64,000 nucleotides of DNA from Euborellia annulipes (Eukaryota > Arthropoda > Insecta > Dermaptera > Anisolabididae), in NCBI GenBank assembly GCA_023213315.1, contig JAKCPI010009401.1, positions 18,648 to 82,647 of the forward strand. The letters are read 5' to 3'. Position numbers and translations under genes: made by a program. Each line of letters opens with the position of its first letter. Positions within the stretch are counted from its first letter, which is position 1. Positions 1 to 10,970 of the stretch are shown here, piece after piece. A model generated the notes under the pieces. The model saw only the letters and a list, made by a program, of their open reading frames with translations. It searched no databases and was not told the origin of the DNA.

Positions 1-40
1 GGGAAAAACATGCGTAACCACTTCGCTCCCGAGCCCCCTT
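1..40 (-). repeat. End of interspersed repeat, second copy at 19802-19836
   Basis: The first 30 bases (ending ACCACTTCGCTCCC) are nearly the exact reverse complement of 19807-19836. The window therefore opens inside an interspersed repeat whose other copy lies about 19.8 kb away in the opposite orientation. The family cannot be identified from this short end. Confidence 0.6.
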
Positions 41-1195
41 AAGGCTACATTTGTAACATTTATTTTTATCTTCATGTATTTGTAATAGACTTTTAAATAA
101 AATTAACTGAAAAATTAGATTTATAAATTTCACTTTTTTTCCTTAAAAAGTAACATTTTTTATTAATTGATTTTTCCTTCTTGCTTGTTAATAAACTTTT
201 ATCTCTTTTTTTAAATCTTTTCATAAATGCTAATCTAATTTGGTAATTTGTCATCTAGTGAAGAAGATAAAGAGATTTAAGAGGCTAAAGAAAGAGAAGA
301 AAGAAGAGAGACATTTTGCGGGTGCCTTTATTAATCACAACCCCTTCTCTCCCCTCCCCTCTTTTGACGTGATGTTATCTGGACCAACACGAAGGCCCAT
401 TATGTCTAAGAAAAGAAGAAAGGAAAAAAGTTTAAAAAAAAATCGCCAATTGTGTAGAGAAACTGACTAAAATACACGCGTTTAGGTCCAATTAATGTTC
501 ACAAAACAAAATTTCGAAACGCTGGAATTTCAACTAATTGACCAACAAAATTATATTTATAACAAAATTAATATTATAGAATTTTAAAACAAAGGGACAT
601 ATTTTTTTAAAAGTAAAGAGAAAAGACAAAGGGGAGAGGAGAAAAAAAAATAAACATGAAGAACGCGCGCCTGAATCTGTTTGCTTGTCTCATATATTGC
701 TGTTTGTGTGGCCGAAAGGTAATTGAATTGGATGCAGGGGGGGGGGGGATTGGAAAGGCATTAACAGCAGAATAAATAAATGAACAAGTGACAGAAAATT
801 TATGAAGATTATGAATATGATAATAACTAAATGACTTTTTTTTAACAAAAAGAAAAGAAAAGAATTTAAATGAGTGGAAGATAAATGAAATCCGGTGATA
901 ATTTTCATTTTAGGTTTATACCTACCCACTAGGTGGAGTAATAAAATAAAAAATTGAAATATAAATAATTTATATCAGGTACTTTTTTAATTGAGTGGAA
1001 AAGTAATTTTAAAAATTGATTTAATTTTTTTTTACTAAGCTTATACATGAAAATTCACCCTATGAGATATATGATTTTCTTATACCATGGTAAGTGTTTC
1101 TTACTTTCTTAACTTTTCTACTTTCTCTTATCTATATTTTTAGGTATAATAAAATAGACAAGAGAAAGAAAATATTTTGACATTCTAACTCTTCC
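41..1195. other. AT-rich spacer, no gene seen
   Basis: Mostly A/T runs and short purine-rich stretches, with a run of about ten G near 737-747. Frames here are short and low-complexity. A weak ACTTTCTCTTA motif near 1120 resembles the PAL-family end but is not a convincing copy. Confidence 0.5.
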
Positions 1196-1199
1196 CTGG

Positions 1200-1414
1200 C
1201 CCTCAGGCTTGGTGTAATTGGTAGCGCGCCTGCCATGTATACCAAGGGCCGAGGGTTCGGATTCCAGGCAGTCCGAAGAATGCCTGGACTCCCAATTGAT
1301 ATATTTACAAATAACGGGTATCGTAAAAAGTCTTGAAAGGCCTAAGTTGCCGAACAGACTGTGTGTATGTGTGTGTGAATGGGAAAACAGTGTGAGTTAA
1401 AAAAAAAAAAAAAA
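1200..1414 (+). mobile_element. tRNA-derived SINE, head type 1
   Basis: The head carries an RNA polymerase III A-box-like stretch at 1208-1224 (CTTGGTGTAATTGGTAG) and a B box at 1251-1265 (GGGTTCGGATTCC). The body runs into the tail block GGCCTAAGTTGCCGAACAGAC near 1340-1362, a short TG-rich stretch, and poly-A at 1399-1414. Head, body and A-tail in this order are diagnostic of a tRNA-derived SINE. The related tail at 50120-50215 shares the GTGTGTGTGAAT stretch. No clear target duplication was found. Confidence 0.8.
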
Positions 1415-1820
1415 TTGGAGACCCCGCTTTTTTTTAAATATGCCTATTGATTACAGTACCCCCCCCCCCCCTAGATGAGGATATTTAAGTGCAGTGATTT
1501 ATATTTTTGTATGGATTAATATTTAACCATTTATCTTATAGACATATTAAGAAAATCGTTTAAGAAAAACCCTTCTAGATATTTGTTCTCTCATTTAAGC
1601 CAAATACCGCCTGCGTTGTAATATTTATATTTATTTGTGAAATGCTTAATTAGGCATAAATTTGAACCTTATGTATTTAGTATGTTTCTTATTTTTTTTT
1701 TTTTTAATATTAGATATATAGAGTGGAGAGTGAAGGCGAGGCAGAGCAAAAAAAAATGTTCCCAACACGAATTCTAAAGAGAAATTTTTGTTCGGTTTGT
1801 CAAAACTGTTTTGATTTTAT
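1415..1820. other. Spacer, no gene seen
   Basis: AT-rich, with a C run near 1460-1471. I see no coding frame, RNA gene or recognised repeat. Confidence 0.4.
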
Positions 1821-2490
1821 AAAAAATCTGGTGTGACTGGCGCACAGCACACAACTTTCTCTTACCTTCGGTAATCGAAAGTTGTGTTCTGTGCTTGTCA
1901 CACCAGATTTTTTGTGTCGACATGTATTTAGTTTCCGACAGTACGGTACATTCGATTTTCAAGATGTACAATTTATAAGTATGGCAAAATATTTATATTT
2001 TGTTACCATGGCAACCATTTCTCCTATCTTTTCTATGGAGTACAAGAGTAAAGTGGTCTTCAGAAGATTTCAATCACAAAATGAGAATATACATTTTATT
2101 GAGAGATCTAAAAAATAATTGATTTTTGAATTTAAAAAAAAATCGTTGGAGCAAATTTTGAGAAAATCGAAAAAAACTGAAAAAGTGCATCAGTAAAGTA
2201 CTAGTACTTTTTGGTCGATTTTGTTCAAAAGCTTCGTGTCACGTCCCATGGGGGTGCCTAACTTAAATATAAAATTTCAACCTCCTAGCTCTTTTCGTTC
2301 TTGAGATATTTTGTTCACAGACAGACAGACACACAGACAGACAGACCATGCCGCGAAAACCACTTTTTTGGATTCAGGGGACCTCAAAACGTGAAGATCC
2401 ATCAAAATCTCGACATCGAATTTTTGACATGAATCCAATACTTTCTCTCTCTATATATATTAACATATATATAGAATTAAGAGAAAGTAA
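1821..2490 (-). mobile_element. PAL-family repeat, near full-length copy A
   Basis: Reverse-complement copy of the element at 13442-14111. Its 3' end, here on the left, is a long hairpin: AAAAAATCTGGTGTGAC at 1821, an inner CTTTCTCTTACC, and GTCACACCAGATTTTTT near 1898-1914. Its 5' end, on the right, is the short palindrome around 2444-2490 ending GAGAAAGT. Between them lie the conserved segments of copy B, including a (CAGA)n stretch near 2318-2345. No coding capacity. A non-autonomous mobile element is the best reading; its superfamily is not recognised. Confidence 0.75.
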
Positions 2491-2496
2491 AAAGAA

Positions 2497-2660
2497 ATTT
2501 GCGAGATGAGTTTGTTTTTGATTGGGCATCCTTATTGGCCAATCAAAAATCAACTCATCTCGCAAATTTTTTATCTTAAACGATATATTGACTGGCTTAT
2601 TTAGTCTATTTGAGCAAGGATTGAAAAAAATCCATCTTTTTTTCAAAAGCTTTTATAAAT
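2497..2660. repeat. 28 bp hairpin plus interspersed segment shared with 9275-9352
   Basis: TTTGCGAGATGAGTT followed by TTTTTGATTGG near 2500 is mirrored by CCAATCAAAAATCAACTC ending near 2567, giving a strong hairpin with a loop of about 15 bases. The following part (CTTAAACGATATATTGACTGG onward to 2660) matches the reverse complement of 9275-9352. Probably one dispersed non-coding element. Confidence 0.6.
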
Positions 2661-2929
2661 AAGTTTAAAAATTTGACATTTCTTTTTCTTTAAAATAATT
2701 CGACATGGCTCATGTATAGGGGATGTGTGAGGTCACATTAAAACTATTATAAGAAAAATAAATTAAAAGACTATTAATTTTCCCTAACAACCTAAGCTGA
2801 TTCATTAAAATGCTTTCCCAAATAAATTTCACCCCTCTAAACCAACATGTTATTTTCTTAGGTATTTAAATCTATTCTATTAGCATCCAAAAAATTTCTC
2901 CTGTTGAATATTTTATTAATTGACTCGAT

Positions 2930-3175
2930 CGTCGCTTATGCATTAGCGGATTTTGCGCAGGTGTGGTATGGAATTCAGCAACCAATTAAGCAGAAACAAG
3001 GAAGGCTTCTCCTTCTCTCTCTCTCTCTCTCTATCTTAAATAACGTAGCCTACAACGACCAAGATGAAGTCAAGACGAAGACAGTGTGCTTGTTTGCGAT
3101 TCCAGAAATCGCATGCATTTGTTTAGAGATCGATTCTAAGAAAAGGAGATGCATGCACTGACCGTCTAATTGGAT
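2930..3175. promoter_or_regulatory. Single-copy-looking island, possible cis-regulatory element
   Basis: More balanced composition than its surroundings, with no copy elsewhere in the window that I can see. It holds ATGCATTA and ACCAATTAAG cores typical of POU and homeodomain sites and a (CT)n run near 3013-3034. An 85-codon frame crosses it but shows no domain. Regulatory function is inference only. Confidence 0.2.
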
Positions 3176-3524
3176 AGTGATGACCTTCCACCCACTTTTC
3201 TATAATCAGAGGCGTTAGGTTTCATGAATATTTATAAATTCCTATATTGATTAATTATTAATATAACAATATTAGACTACATAATGCATTCATTCATATG
3301 AAACAATTTCTTACTCTTCCTCTATGAAAAAATACTAAAAATCTTCAGTTTAAGTTATAAAAGAACCAAAAGTAGATCTTGTTTTAGGACCATTTAATTT
3401 TAACAAATAGGAAATCGTAAAGGAAAAATAAAATAAATAGAAAAGGATTTTTTTTAAATAGTTCTCGTGCATTTTTGCCCACCTAGAAGAGAAAGAGAGA
3501 GAGAAAGGAACGGGGGAGAGGCTC

Positions 3525-3605
3525 TTTAGCCGCGACTAATGCGTTTTAAATTAGCCGACCACGCCTGCACTATTTCAAGCTGCCGCGCCGGTGACATGCG
3601 ATCAC
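3525..3605. promoter_or_regulatory. Short GC-richer island
   Basis: About 80 bases with balanced composition and no repeat match (CGACTAATGCG, AAATTAGCCGACC). This could be a conserved non-coding element; there is no direct evidence. Confidence 0.15.
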
Positions 3606-3834
3606 AAACACCCTGTACTCGTATACTGTATATACACAGGGTGTCTACTTTTCCAATTGATCCATTAACAAATAAGCTTGATCCTTAACTCTGTTTTTGA
3701 ACAAGCTAATTTCTAATTGTTTTGAGTTGAGACATTATGGACATCTAAGTTCTAGAATGATTAATTTAAATAAAGTACACTGATAAAAATCACTTATGAA
3801 AAGTTTATATAGCCTATACACTAGTTAAAACAAA

Positions 3835-3969
3835 ATCGTCACTCGAAAGGTTTGAACTCGAGCTCTTGGTTTCTTCACTACATATATGAATTCCTACGAC
3901 GCCTTTACCATCTCGACTATATACTTTGTTAAGGAGACCGCACTTTTTTAAGCTACTTAAATTTGATTC
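3835..3969 (-). mobile_element. tRNA-derived SINE, head type 3 (first copy)
   Basis: On the minus strand the order is AATCAAATTTAAGTAGC, an A-box-like TAGTCGAGATGGTAAAGGCG, then a B-box-like GAGTTCAAACC. The same sequence with moderate divergence recurs at 44270-44410 on the plus strand. Two dispersed copies with both internal promoter boxes support a SINE head. No A-rich tail was recognised. Confidence 0.6.
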
Positions 3970-4002
3970 TTTTTTTTTTAGATACTTAGAACTTATAGCT
4001 GG

Positions 4003-4380
4003 TAGTTCAAAAACGTCAACATGATGGGATCGAAACGTCGAACATGATGGGTATTTAATTATTTTTATTCCCAACATGTTGACGTTTCAATCCAGCATCC
4101 GGGATCGAAACGTCAACATGATGGGTATTTCATTATTTTTATTCCATATGTTGACGTTTGATCAGCATGGGATCGAAACGTCAACATGATGGGTATTTCA
4201 TTATTTTTATTCCCATCATGTTGACGTTTCGATCCAGCATCCGGGATCGAAACGTCAACATGATGGGTATTTCATTATTTTTATTCCCATCATGTTGACG
4301 TTTCGATCCAGCATCCGGGATCGTTTCGATCAACATGATGGGATCGAAAGGTCAACATGATGGGAATAACAAAAATGAAA
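4003..4380. repeat. Tandem array of palindromic ~74 bp units
   Basis: About four units of roughly 74 bases. Each has an arm GGGATCGAAACGTCAACATG, a spacer TATTTCATTATTTTTATT, and the inverted arm CATGTTGACGTTTCGATCCC, joined by CAGCATCC. Each unit can fold into a hairpin with a stem of about 25 bp. Unit 2 has lost part of one arm. The CGAAACGTC motif is also found at the fold-back ends elsewhere in the window. Spacers are identical rather than unique, so this is not CRISPR. Confidence 0.85.
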
Positions 4381-4739
4381 TACGAATAGCTGTGGATTTT
4401 CTTTCCCTTTTCACCTATCCTGATATTTTTTTTACTTAATACACTTGTTATGAATTTGATTTCACAAACTAGGTACAGGCCTATTAAAATTCAAGTAGGA
4501 CAGAATATGAAAAACGATTGAAAATTCATATTTTTTTTTTACAGTGTATACAAGAAGTGAATTATTTTTGCGAATAAATTACAATGATAATTTCTAATAG
4601 AGACCCGCTACTAGCGATTAATGTCACTAAATGATCTCTTTTTTGTCTTGATATCATAAATCTGACTAGAATGAAATCTTATTCTATTGATTTATTTAGG
4701 GATTATATTATTAATAAATGAGACTAATCCTTTGACTTG

Positions 4740-4930
4740 AGTAGACAGTTCACCCACGTCTGGCGTCGGATAATCAGCGTTCGATCTCTGGTCCAGAGAC
4801 AAAGGATGACTCAGGCGGGATTAAGCTATTCATCGTTTCTCCATTAAGAAAGAGATCCACACCCTGCAAACTGCAGGTGACGGCCACTTAATAAACCCAG
4901 ATGGTTGGGTGTATTTTATTTTCGGGTTTT
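4740..4930 (+). mobile_element. Possible tRNA-like SINE fragment
   Basis: A B-box-like GCGTTCGATCTCTGG lies at 4777-4791, followed by an unrelated body and an end with TTAATAAACCCAGATGG and T-rich sequence. No convincing A box and no second copy in the window, so the call is tentative. Confidence 0.3.
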
Positions 4931-5205
4931 TATATTAATATTTAACAATTTAATTTGAATTTTTAGAGAAAAAAATAGAGGTAAAGAAATTATTATACGC
5001 AAATGAGATACTTCCCTAAGCTGCTTATGTAAGGCTTAGATGCGTGGGATGTCTAATTAGCTGACCATATTAGTCTTTTTTAATTTGTTTATTTTTTGGG
5101 GGATTGGGAGGAAGAATTTCTCGATGCCCTCTTTAAAATGTTGCCGCGAAATAAAATAATTTGACCAAAATAAATCTTATACTATTAAACAAGTAACGTA
5201 TGTTT

Positions 5206-5464
5206 ATATCGCCTGCTGCGAATCATAGTGGTGAAAGTCCAAAAATTCAATTTTTGAGTTAAGCCTACCAAACGTTGTTAAAACGTCTTCTCTTTTGAGT
5301 GGCAAAGTGGCGAAAATATTGTATTTCCATTATTTGCTATTGATTCTGCCCAATTGATTTGTTGCCCGGCTATTTACGTAAATGTGTATTAAAACTTTCA
5401 AACGCCTTGTTGTCGAATTGTTGAATTTTGGACTTTCGCCACTATGATTCTCAGCAGGCGATAT
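5206..5464. mobile_element. MITE with ~45 bp terminal inverted repeats
   Basis: The left end ATATCGCCTGCTGCGAATCA is mirrored by TGATTCTCAGCAGGCGATAT on the right, and complementarity continues through the GTGGTGAAAGTCCAAAAATT region. Length 259 bp with no coding capacity. An inner segment (TTGTTGCCCGGCTATTTA, 5357-5374) recurs near 55134, inside the TIR element 54765-55578, suggesting shared ancestry or nesting. Confidence 0.8.
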
Positions 5465-5539
5465 GTTAGCACATCAGATGAAAAGGATTTTTTCAAATTT
5501 TATAAATTAACTATTTCCGGTACTCAGGATCGCTATCAG

Positions 5540-5790
5540 ACTTGGCAAACCCCTGGGCTACATAATAATACGGCCTCCTCCCCCCCCCATCTATAATTTT
5601 ATGATTTGAGCTTAAAGGGCTCAGGCCTCCTAAGGAAAAAATTTCATGAAAAATATTTTTTTAATTGAAATTTTAACCATGAAAATTTTTTTATTAGAAT
5701 TTTATGGTTGCAGCGAAAAGAGCCTGGGCCCGGGCCCCGAGGATATAATCCCCCCTAGCCCCCTCTGTCTGCGGGCCTGCCGATACTAAA
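5540..5790. repeat. C/G-run segment, possible MITE remnant
   Basis: C runs near 5576-5588 and GGGCCCGGGCCCC near 5726-5738 bracket an A/T-rich middle with imperfect internal symmetry (TTTCATGAAAAATATT). This resembles the C/G-run ends of MITEs elsewhere in the window, but I could not find matching TIRs. Confidence 0.25.
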
Positions 5791-5827
5791 AGAATAAGAA
5801 GAAATCTCGTCTTTGGGAAAATTCGTG

Positions 5828-5915
5828 TAATTAGTACTTTACTGATGTACTTTTTAAGTTTTTTCAAATTTTCGCGAAATTCGCTTTAATGATTTCTTTC
5901 AAATTTTAAATAGCT
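5828..5915 (+). repeat. Degenerate PAL-family fragment
   Basis: TAGTACTTTACTGATGTAC then TTTTTTCAAATTTTCGCG parallels the middle of the PAL element (13730-13790), with several substitutions. It is an old internal fragment without ends; a second weaker echo follows near 5965-6005. Confidence 0.5.
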
Positions 5916-6225
5916 ATATACTATTTCCGGTATACAAAACAAATTTGATCTCATCTTTGGGAAACTAGTACTTTGCTGATCAACTTTGTTAATTTTTTCA
6001 AATTTTATTAAAAAAAAAAAAAAAACACCGAGCTGAAGCTCTGTCAGCCCGAAACTAATCTATAAACAAATAATTAAATTACAAATATAAATAAATAAAT
6101 ATGAATAGTAATAGGCGTATATCTAATCAACAAAATTAAAATATCATAGATTTGTTAATTTTTCATTGTGAAATAAATTGGAAATTTTGTTTAATGTGAA
6201 ATGAAACGATTCGCAACCCACGGGG

Positions 6226-6385
6226 CGTGGTGTGGGGGGTGGGGGGTCCCCCTTTTCCCACCCGCGGGGCGGGGCGGGGGTTTGGGCCCCGGCGTCCGTG
6301 TTTTTTTGCTCTGGTCGGTTGCGGGGGGGGGGTGGGGGGGGGGGGGGGGGGGGGGGGGGGGGAGAGAGTGGGTGTAAAAAAAAAA
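6226..6385. repeat. Extreme G-run low-complexity segment
   Basis: G-rich sequence with runs of nine and nearly forty G (about 6322-6361) ending GAGAGAGTGGG and poly-A. Frames through it are only poly-glycine or poly-proline. G-quadruplex formation is possible, but the homopolymers also make assembly or base-calling error likely. Confidence 0.7.
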
Positions 6386-7379
6386 AAACTTTATATAGGC
6401 ATCTATAGCGTATAAAATTGGTCCTCACCTCTTTAAATAGAAATCGTAACAACTCTACTATCGAGAAGTATTTTTTTGCTTTTTAATATATGGAGATTAA
6501 ATGTATATAATCCAAAGAAATTGTCGGTGGTGTTAAATTTAATTAAAATATCTTTAAGAGGATCAAGTTGAGCTATCCAATTGCCTTTTTAAAATTGATT
6601 TGTTTTTATGTTTATTATTTGTATGAGTGGAGGAAATCTCCAGCAGAGTCAAAGGCGAGTGTCCTGTTATAAATATGAGTGATGTGATGTGATTGTGTGG
6701 TGGCAAAGCCGACGACCTTGTTGTCTCTGCTTGGGGCCTCCCATTAATAGATCGTTTAACGCCAGGAGCTATACATCCACATAACATTAACATTAACATT
6801 AAGATAACATCACACCCGGCTGGCTGGAAGAGGTTTTTTTTTCTCTTTCACGCCTCCCACTCATCTCTGGAATTCATACCTCGTTAACAACTTTGATTAA
6901 CGTTTATTTATTTGCCTATTGATCAGTAAGTATTTCCCATAAGAACTGTCAACACGGTGCTACATCACTCAACTCCTCCTCCTTTTTATATTCAAAAGAG
7001 TAAATAATCAGAATAAATATTCATTCAAGAATTTTTATAGAGATATGGTAATAATCAGATTTCAAATAAAAGAAAAGCTTTATTATAAAAGAATATATCC
7101 AACAATAGGCCAAGTTACAAAAGTTTCTCCGCGTTCAAAAGCTTCGCTAAGTTAAATATCAAATTTAACCTCCGAGCTTTTTTGTTTTTCAGATATTTTG
7201 TTAACTTCCAGTACCCCTAAAGGGCTTCTGTAGCCGAAAAGGGTTCTCGGCATCGAATTTTTTGTTACTTAACCAATCTTAATGAAATTTAAGCTCTACA
7301 ATTACAAATAATAAAAAAAAAATTTGAATTTAATTTAAATCTTCTTGGGGGAATTTATTTCTTATCAAATTTTTTTTTT

Positions 7380-7990
7380 TTATATTCATAGCATTTGAAG
7401 GTGAGTATCTGGATATATTAATAAATTTCCTAAAGCAGTACGATGAGCTTCTCAAAAACACTCGAGAAAATCGACTTTGAAGATTTCCCGGTTCTATAAT
7501 TTCGGAGAATTTAGACATATTTTCAGAGCCGCTGCACACTAAATTTGATATATGAAACGACTCGCCTTAATATTTAACAATAAGATGTTTTCAATTTTTT
7601 GTAACAAATTTCCATTTATTACATAGCATATACCATTGGCGTAGCCAGAAATTTTTGATGGGGGGGGGATCAAGACATTTTTTTCAAAAATTTAAGATTA
7701 TTTTAGGGTATTTATAAATCATTTTGGTTTTTTTTTTTAGCTAGAGTAAATTATTATATTTTACTTTCTCTTACCCTATATGAAATATAATTTGTATTAA
7801 ATATCTAGTCATGGCTTGGGTCCCATGGGGTGGTTTGAACCCCCAAATCCCCCCCTGGCTACGCCTATGGTATATACTATATATTCGTATTTTCAGTGTG
7901 TAGCAAACTATCCTTCGGAAATCTTCAAAGTTTCGAGTGTTTTTGAGAAGCACAGCTTACCTTCAAATCCTATGAGTATAAAACAAATCG
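7380..7990. mobile_element. Inverted-repeat element interrupted by a hAT-like MITE
   Basis: The left arm (about 7385-7555) and the right arm (about 7878-7985, reverse complement) share TTTGAAGGT, GCTTCTCAAAAACACTCG, CTTTGAAGATTTCC and CACACT. The MITE at 7634-7869 sits between the arms with its own target duplication, so it inserted later. No coding capacity. Confidence 0.6.
7634..7869. mobile_element. hAT-like MITE, copy 1
   Basis: The ends CATTGGCGTAGCCAG and CTGGCTACGCCTATG are inverted repeats. The flanks GCATATAC and GTATATAC form an 8 bp target duplication (7 of 8 match). The 236 bp body is nearly identical to 56798-57037. The 8 bp duplication and short TIRs fit the hAT superfamily. 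There is no transposase, so it would have been mobilised in trans. Confidence 0.85.
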
Positions 7991-8389
7991 GGGACCCACC
8001 ACCCGTGGGGTCCTCTTGTAAGATCCGTTTGATATCAATTATTAATTAGCTTTTATTTTTAGCTGAAATTTAAGATAGGCTTCTAGTTTGTTTTATTTCG
8101 AAGGTCAACATAATAAATAATTGATTATCAATGGATACTTTAAAGAGTGAGAGAGCAAGCAAGCAGAAAGGGCAAATACTCAATTTATTTATTATTTACA
8201 AATTCCACCCTAGTGATTTGATTTGCTCCACTCACGTTGACATAGGCGCTACTCATTATTTATCTACAGTATTTCCAGAATTTGTTGTTTTTTTTTTTAA
8301 TTTTTAATTAATGCCATTTTTATTTTTTATTTCATTTTAATATTTTTTATGGATTGTTTTTTATTAAAAATCAAGATATATTTATTATT

Positions 8390-8620
8390 CACAGTCGTTG
8401 TAAATGGTGCCGATTATAATCATTTTTGATGCTCATTTACACCCACACAGATTCACATTTATTATAATTTATGACAATTAAGAGGACAGTTATAGCTCCG
8501 AACGTTAAAAATGTCAGCAACAAAAATAAATAATTAATATAATAGCCGGGAGGGAAATATTTTTTCTCCAAATATCCCATATATTATGCAAATGAGCTAA
8601 TTTTGGTCTTTTATTATTAG
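8390..8620. promoter_or_regulatory. Island with exact octamer, possible cis-regulatory element
   Basis: Contains an exact ATGCAAAT octamer at 8586-8593 next to GAGCTAATTTTGG, and GATTATAATCATTT near 8412. It appears single-copy here. POU-factor binding to this octamer is established knowledge; function at this locus is inference. Confidence 0.2.
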
Positions 8621-8977
8621 CTCTAATTTGTACTCAGTGAATACGTATATTTAAACATTGCAAACACCTTTAAAAGAATTGATTGAATAATTATGATTTT
8701 ATTCTTATAAATAAACATTTATGAAAGTTATTAGTAATTTGCATTTAGATAAAAACGAATTCTTTTTAGCTATATTTGTTCATTTAAAATTATTCCTTGA
8801 GTTATTTATAAAAGATACGTTCATTCAGGAAAAATTCAATTATGCTTTAAATATCTTTTAATTAATTAATTAAATCAAATAATATTATTTAATGAATACT
8901 ATCAAAGTTAGTAAAAAATGATTTTTAATTAAAATGTCTCCATTAAGTCGATTGAATAAAAAAGGTTTTATTGATGA

Positions 8978-9115
8978 CAGGGGCGTATATAGAAATTTTT
9001 TCAGGGGGGGGAGGGCCTGAACTCAAAAATTTTTCTGCAAAATTTTTTTTTTTGCGGAACCAAAATTTTCGGGCTACGGGGCCGAGCAAACATTTCGGGG
9101 GGGGGGGGGCGAGAC
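8978..9115 (+). mobile_element. Truncated hAT-like MITE (CAGGGGCGTA family)
   Basis: Begins CAGGGGCGTATATAGAAATT, matching the left end of the element at 44573, and continues with GGAGGGCCTGAACTC and CATTTCGGGGGG as in that copy. The right inverted end is missing, so it is a truncated copy. Confidence 0.65.
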
Positions 9116-9218
9116 CCTTTATCACAGTTAATGAGAGGTTGCGAGAAATTAAAAAAAACATTAAGTATTTGGACCAGCTTAAAACTAATTTACAAACATT
9201 TCAATATCTTTTTTTTTT

Positions 9219-9248
9219 AAGTCTTTTCGGCATCTTTGGCTCACATTT
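9219..9248 (-). mobile_element. SINE 3' tail fragment
   Basis: GTCTTTTCGGCATCTTTGGC is the reverse complement of the shared SINE tail. No tRNA head is attached directly. The A-tail appears as the T run just to the left. Confidence 0.5.
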
Positions 9249-9274
9249 ATGATAGTTATTAATAACTAGGTAGA

Positions 9275-9352
9275 GCCTTGTTTGAAAAGGATGGAATTTT
9301 TTCAACCAATGCTTAAATAGACTGTTCATTAGCCAGTCAATATATCGTTTAA
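9275..9352 (-). repeat. Interspersed segment shared with 2574-2660
   Basis: The reverse complement of this stretch aligns with 2574-2660 (AAACGATATATTGACTGGCT, then TTGAAAAAA-TCCATC). It is a dispersed non-coding repeat of unknown class. Confidence 0.55.
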
Positions 9353-9374
9353 GATGTCTATGCTCAAGATTGGG

Positions 9375-9440
9375 TAAAATTGCACCCCCTGGAGTCGAAC
9401 CAGGACCTCCACGCTTTCGCGGCGGGTGGATTACTGGATT
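9375..9440 (-). mobile_element. tRNA 3'-half-like fragment
   Basis: On the minus strand CCTGGTTCGACTCCAGG forms a perfect 5 bp T-arm with a canonical B box, preceded by an anticodon-arm-like GCCGCGAAAGCG. No A box or D arm is recognisable, so this is a tRNA-derived fragment (SINE or pseudogene), not a functional tRNA. Confidence 0.5.
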
Positions 9441-9449
9441 AATAAATTT

Positions 9450-10560
9450 GAAAAAATTTATCTAACATATGAAATATTTTTTAATAATTAAAACTGAGAG
9501 CTTTTTTTTAATCAATTAAAAATCAACAATTAATAATTAGCAAACTAACGTTATTCATGATCACAAATTCAATTTAATTAAAATTTCTTAAATTTTTTCA
9601 CAGCAACTCTTTTTTTTATCCTAAGACTATTAACTTTTTTTTTTTTGTTTGGCTTTTTTTTAATGGTTTTCTAAATGATTTTGATGCAATATAAATTTTA
9701 TAAAGTCAAGTAAGTAGTCAACACACACACACACAAACGAACGGTGATTAAAATTAGAGATTTTTTTTTAGAGTGGGGGTCTCGAGGCATTCGGTGTTTT
9801 GTCTGTGAAGAGGCTATAATGAGCCCCCCCACCTCTAAAATAGCTTCTGGGGCCATTAAATCCGGTTGCAAGCATTTAATCTGCCCCTCCTCCTTCTGCT
9901 TGCTTGCTTACTTAATGACTGAATTTGCATCTCGGCCCCCCTCATCTCCTCTTCTTTTTTTTATTCAATTACTTTATACTTCTTATTTTAGTCTGTCAAT
10001 ACGTTACAAATCGGAATAGAATGTTCACTAAAAAAAAACAACGTAATTGAAATTTATTGCATTTTTTGATTAATTATCCTTGGATATATGTTGGTATATC
10101 CTTGGCTCCGAGCCAAATATATATATATATTTTTTTTTTTGATATATAATGTTCCTGAATTTTTTTTATTAATAAACAACATATTAATCATATAAATAGA
10201 TAAATTATTAAGTGGATTTTATTTTCATCCGTTAGTAATAACAATATAATTAGTGCTTAATACACTACTTACGAGTTGAAATTTGCTAGTTTTTCCACTC
10301 TATAAATATAACTAATTACTAATTAAAATTTCTTACCAATTCCTTAAAGGGAAAATAAATTAAAAAGGAAAAAAAAATTTTATGATTTTGAAACAAAAAA
10401 ATAAAATTTTCTCTTATTAAATTTTCAAGTAATGTAACAAAATATAATACTGAATGATGCCAACAATAATAATAATTAGCGTCGATGGGAATGGAAGCTC
10501 GTCAATTGGCAAGGAAAAATAATTACACAATTAAAATAATTTAATAAAAATTAAAAGTAA
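9450..10560. other. AT-rich spacer, no gene; small GC-richer patch near 9780-9960
   Basis: Homopolymer-rich DNA with (AC)n near 9722-9734 and (AT)n near 10119. The patch at 9780-9960 is less A/T-rich and single-copy here, with no coding signature. TAATAATAATAATTAGCG near 10465 contains homeodomain-type cores. Confidence 0.35.
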
Positions 10561-10571
10561 ACACTAGGTTA

Positions 10572-10640
10572 AATATTTTCGAGATTTTTTTATTTGAATC
10601 AGATATTAGTATTCAAAACATCTCGATTCTTTTATATTTG
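10572..10640. repeat. Short interspersed repeat, copy 1 of 3
   Basis: TTTTCGAGAT, GATATTAGTATTC and CTCGATTC in the same order and spacing recur at 34436-34510 and 58248-58330. The ends are weakly complementary (CGAGAT/ATCTCG). A small non-coding repeat of unknown class. Confidence 0.5.
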
Positions 10641-10824
10641 GTTTAGTTTAAACAAATGAGTTTTATTTGGTTTATGTACATTTCGATGTTAAAACAACCT
10701 TACTACTATTACAAGTGGAAATGCCCCCCCCCCCCCCGAAGGCCGGCTTTTCCGTTTGTCAGGGGGCTCCCTTTGGCGAGCAAATGCATCAAATTTATTC
10801 TTGCTCACTGTTTGGCTTTCGGCA

Positions 10825-10970
10825 AGAAATTGCAAACTTTTAAAGTTTTAAATTTCACTCTTTGACTCAACTTCCTTTTATTCTGGCCAATCAGCGTGGT
10901 GATAGGCACATACGCACAGGGACAGGAAGTCAGAGGCTAGCGCTTTATAAATAGTAATGAAATGATGATT
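10825..10970 (+). promoter_or_regulatory. Promoter-like repeat with CCAAT and TATA motifs, copy 1
   Basis: About 145 bases match the reverse complement of 22760-22900. Conserved pieces are TTTTAAAGTTTTAAATTTC, CTGGCCAATCAGCG and GGCTAGCGCTTTATA, then TAGTAATGA. CCAATCAG is an NF-Y-type box, and TTTATAAATA lies about 57 bases downstream. The GC-rich copy-specific flanks differ. It may be a duplicated regulatory element or the promoter of an unrecognised element. Confidence 0.35.

Noticed and set aside
4003..4380. CRISPR-like regular array
   Set aside because: The spacers are identical, the units are whole hairpins and the context is eukaryotic; it is a palindromic tandem repeat.
6144..6452. 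102-codon frame on the minus strand
   Set aside because: It is a poly-proline translation of a G/C homopolymer with no domain.
9375..9440. Functional tRNA gene on the minus strand
   Set aside because: The T arm is perfect, but no D arm, A box or acceptor pairing is found.
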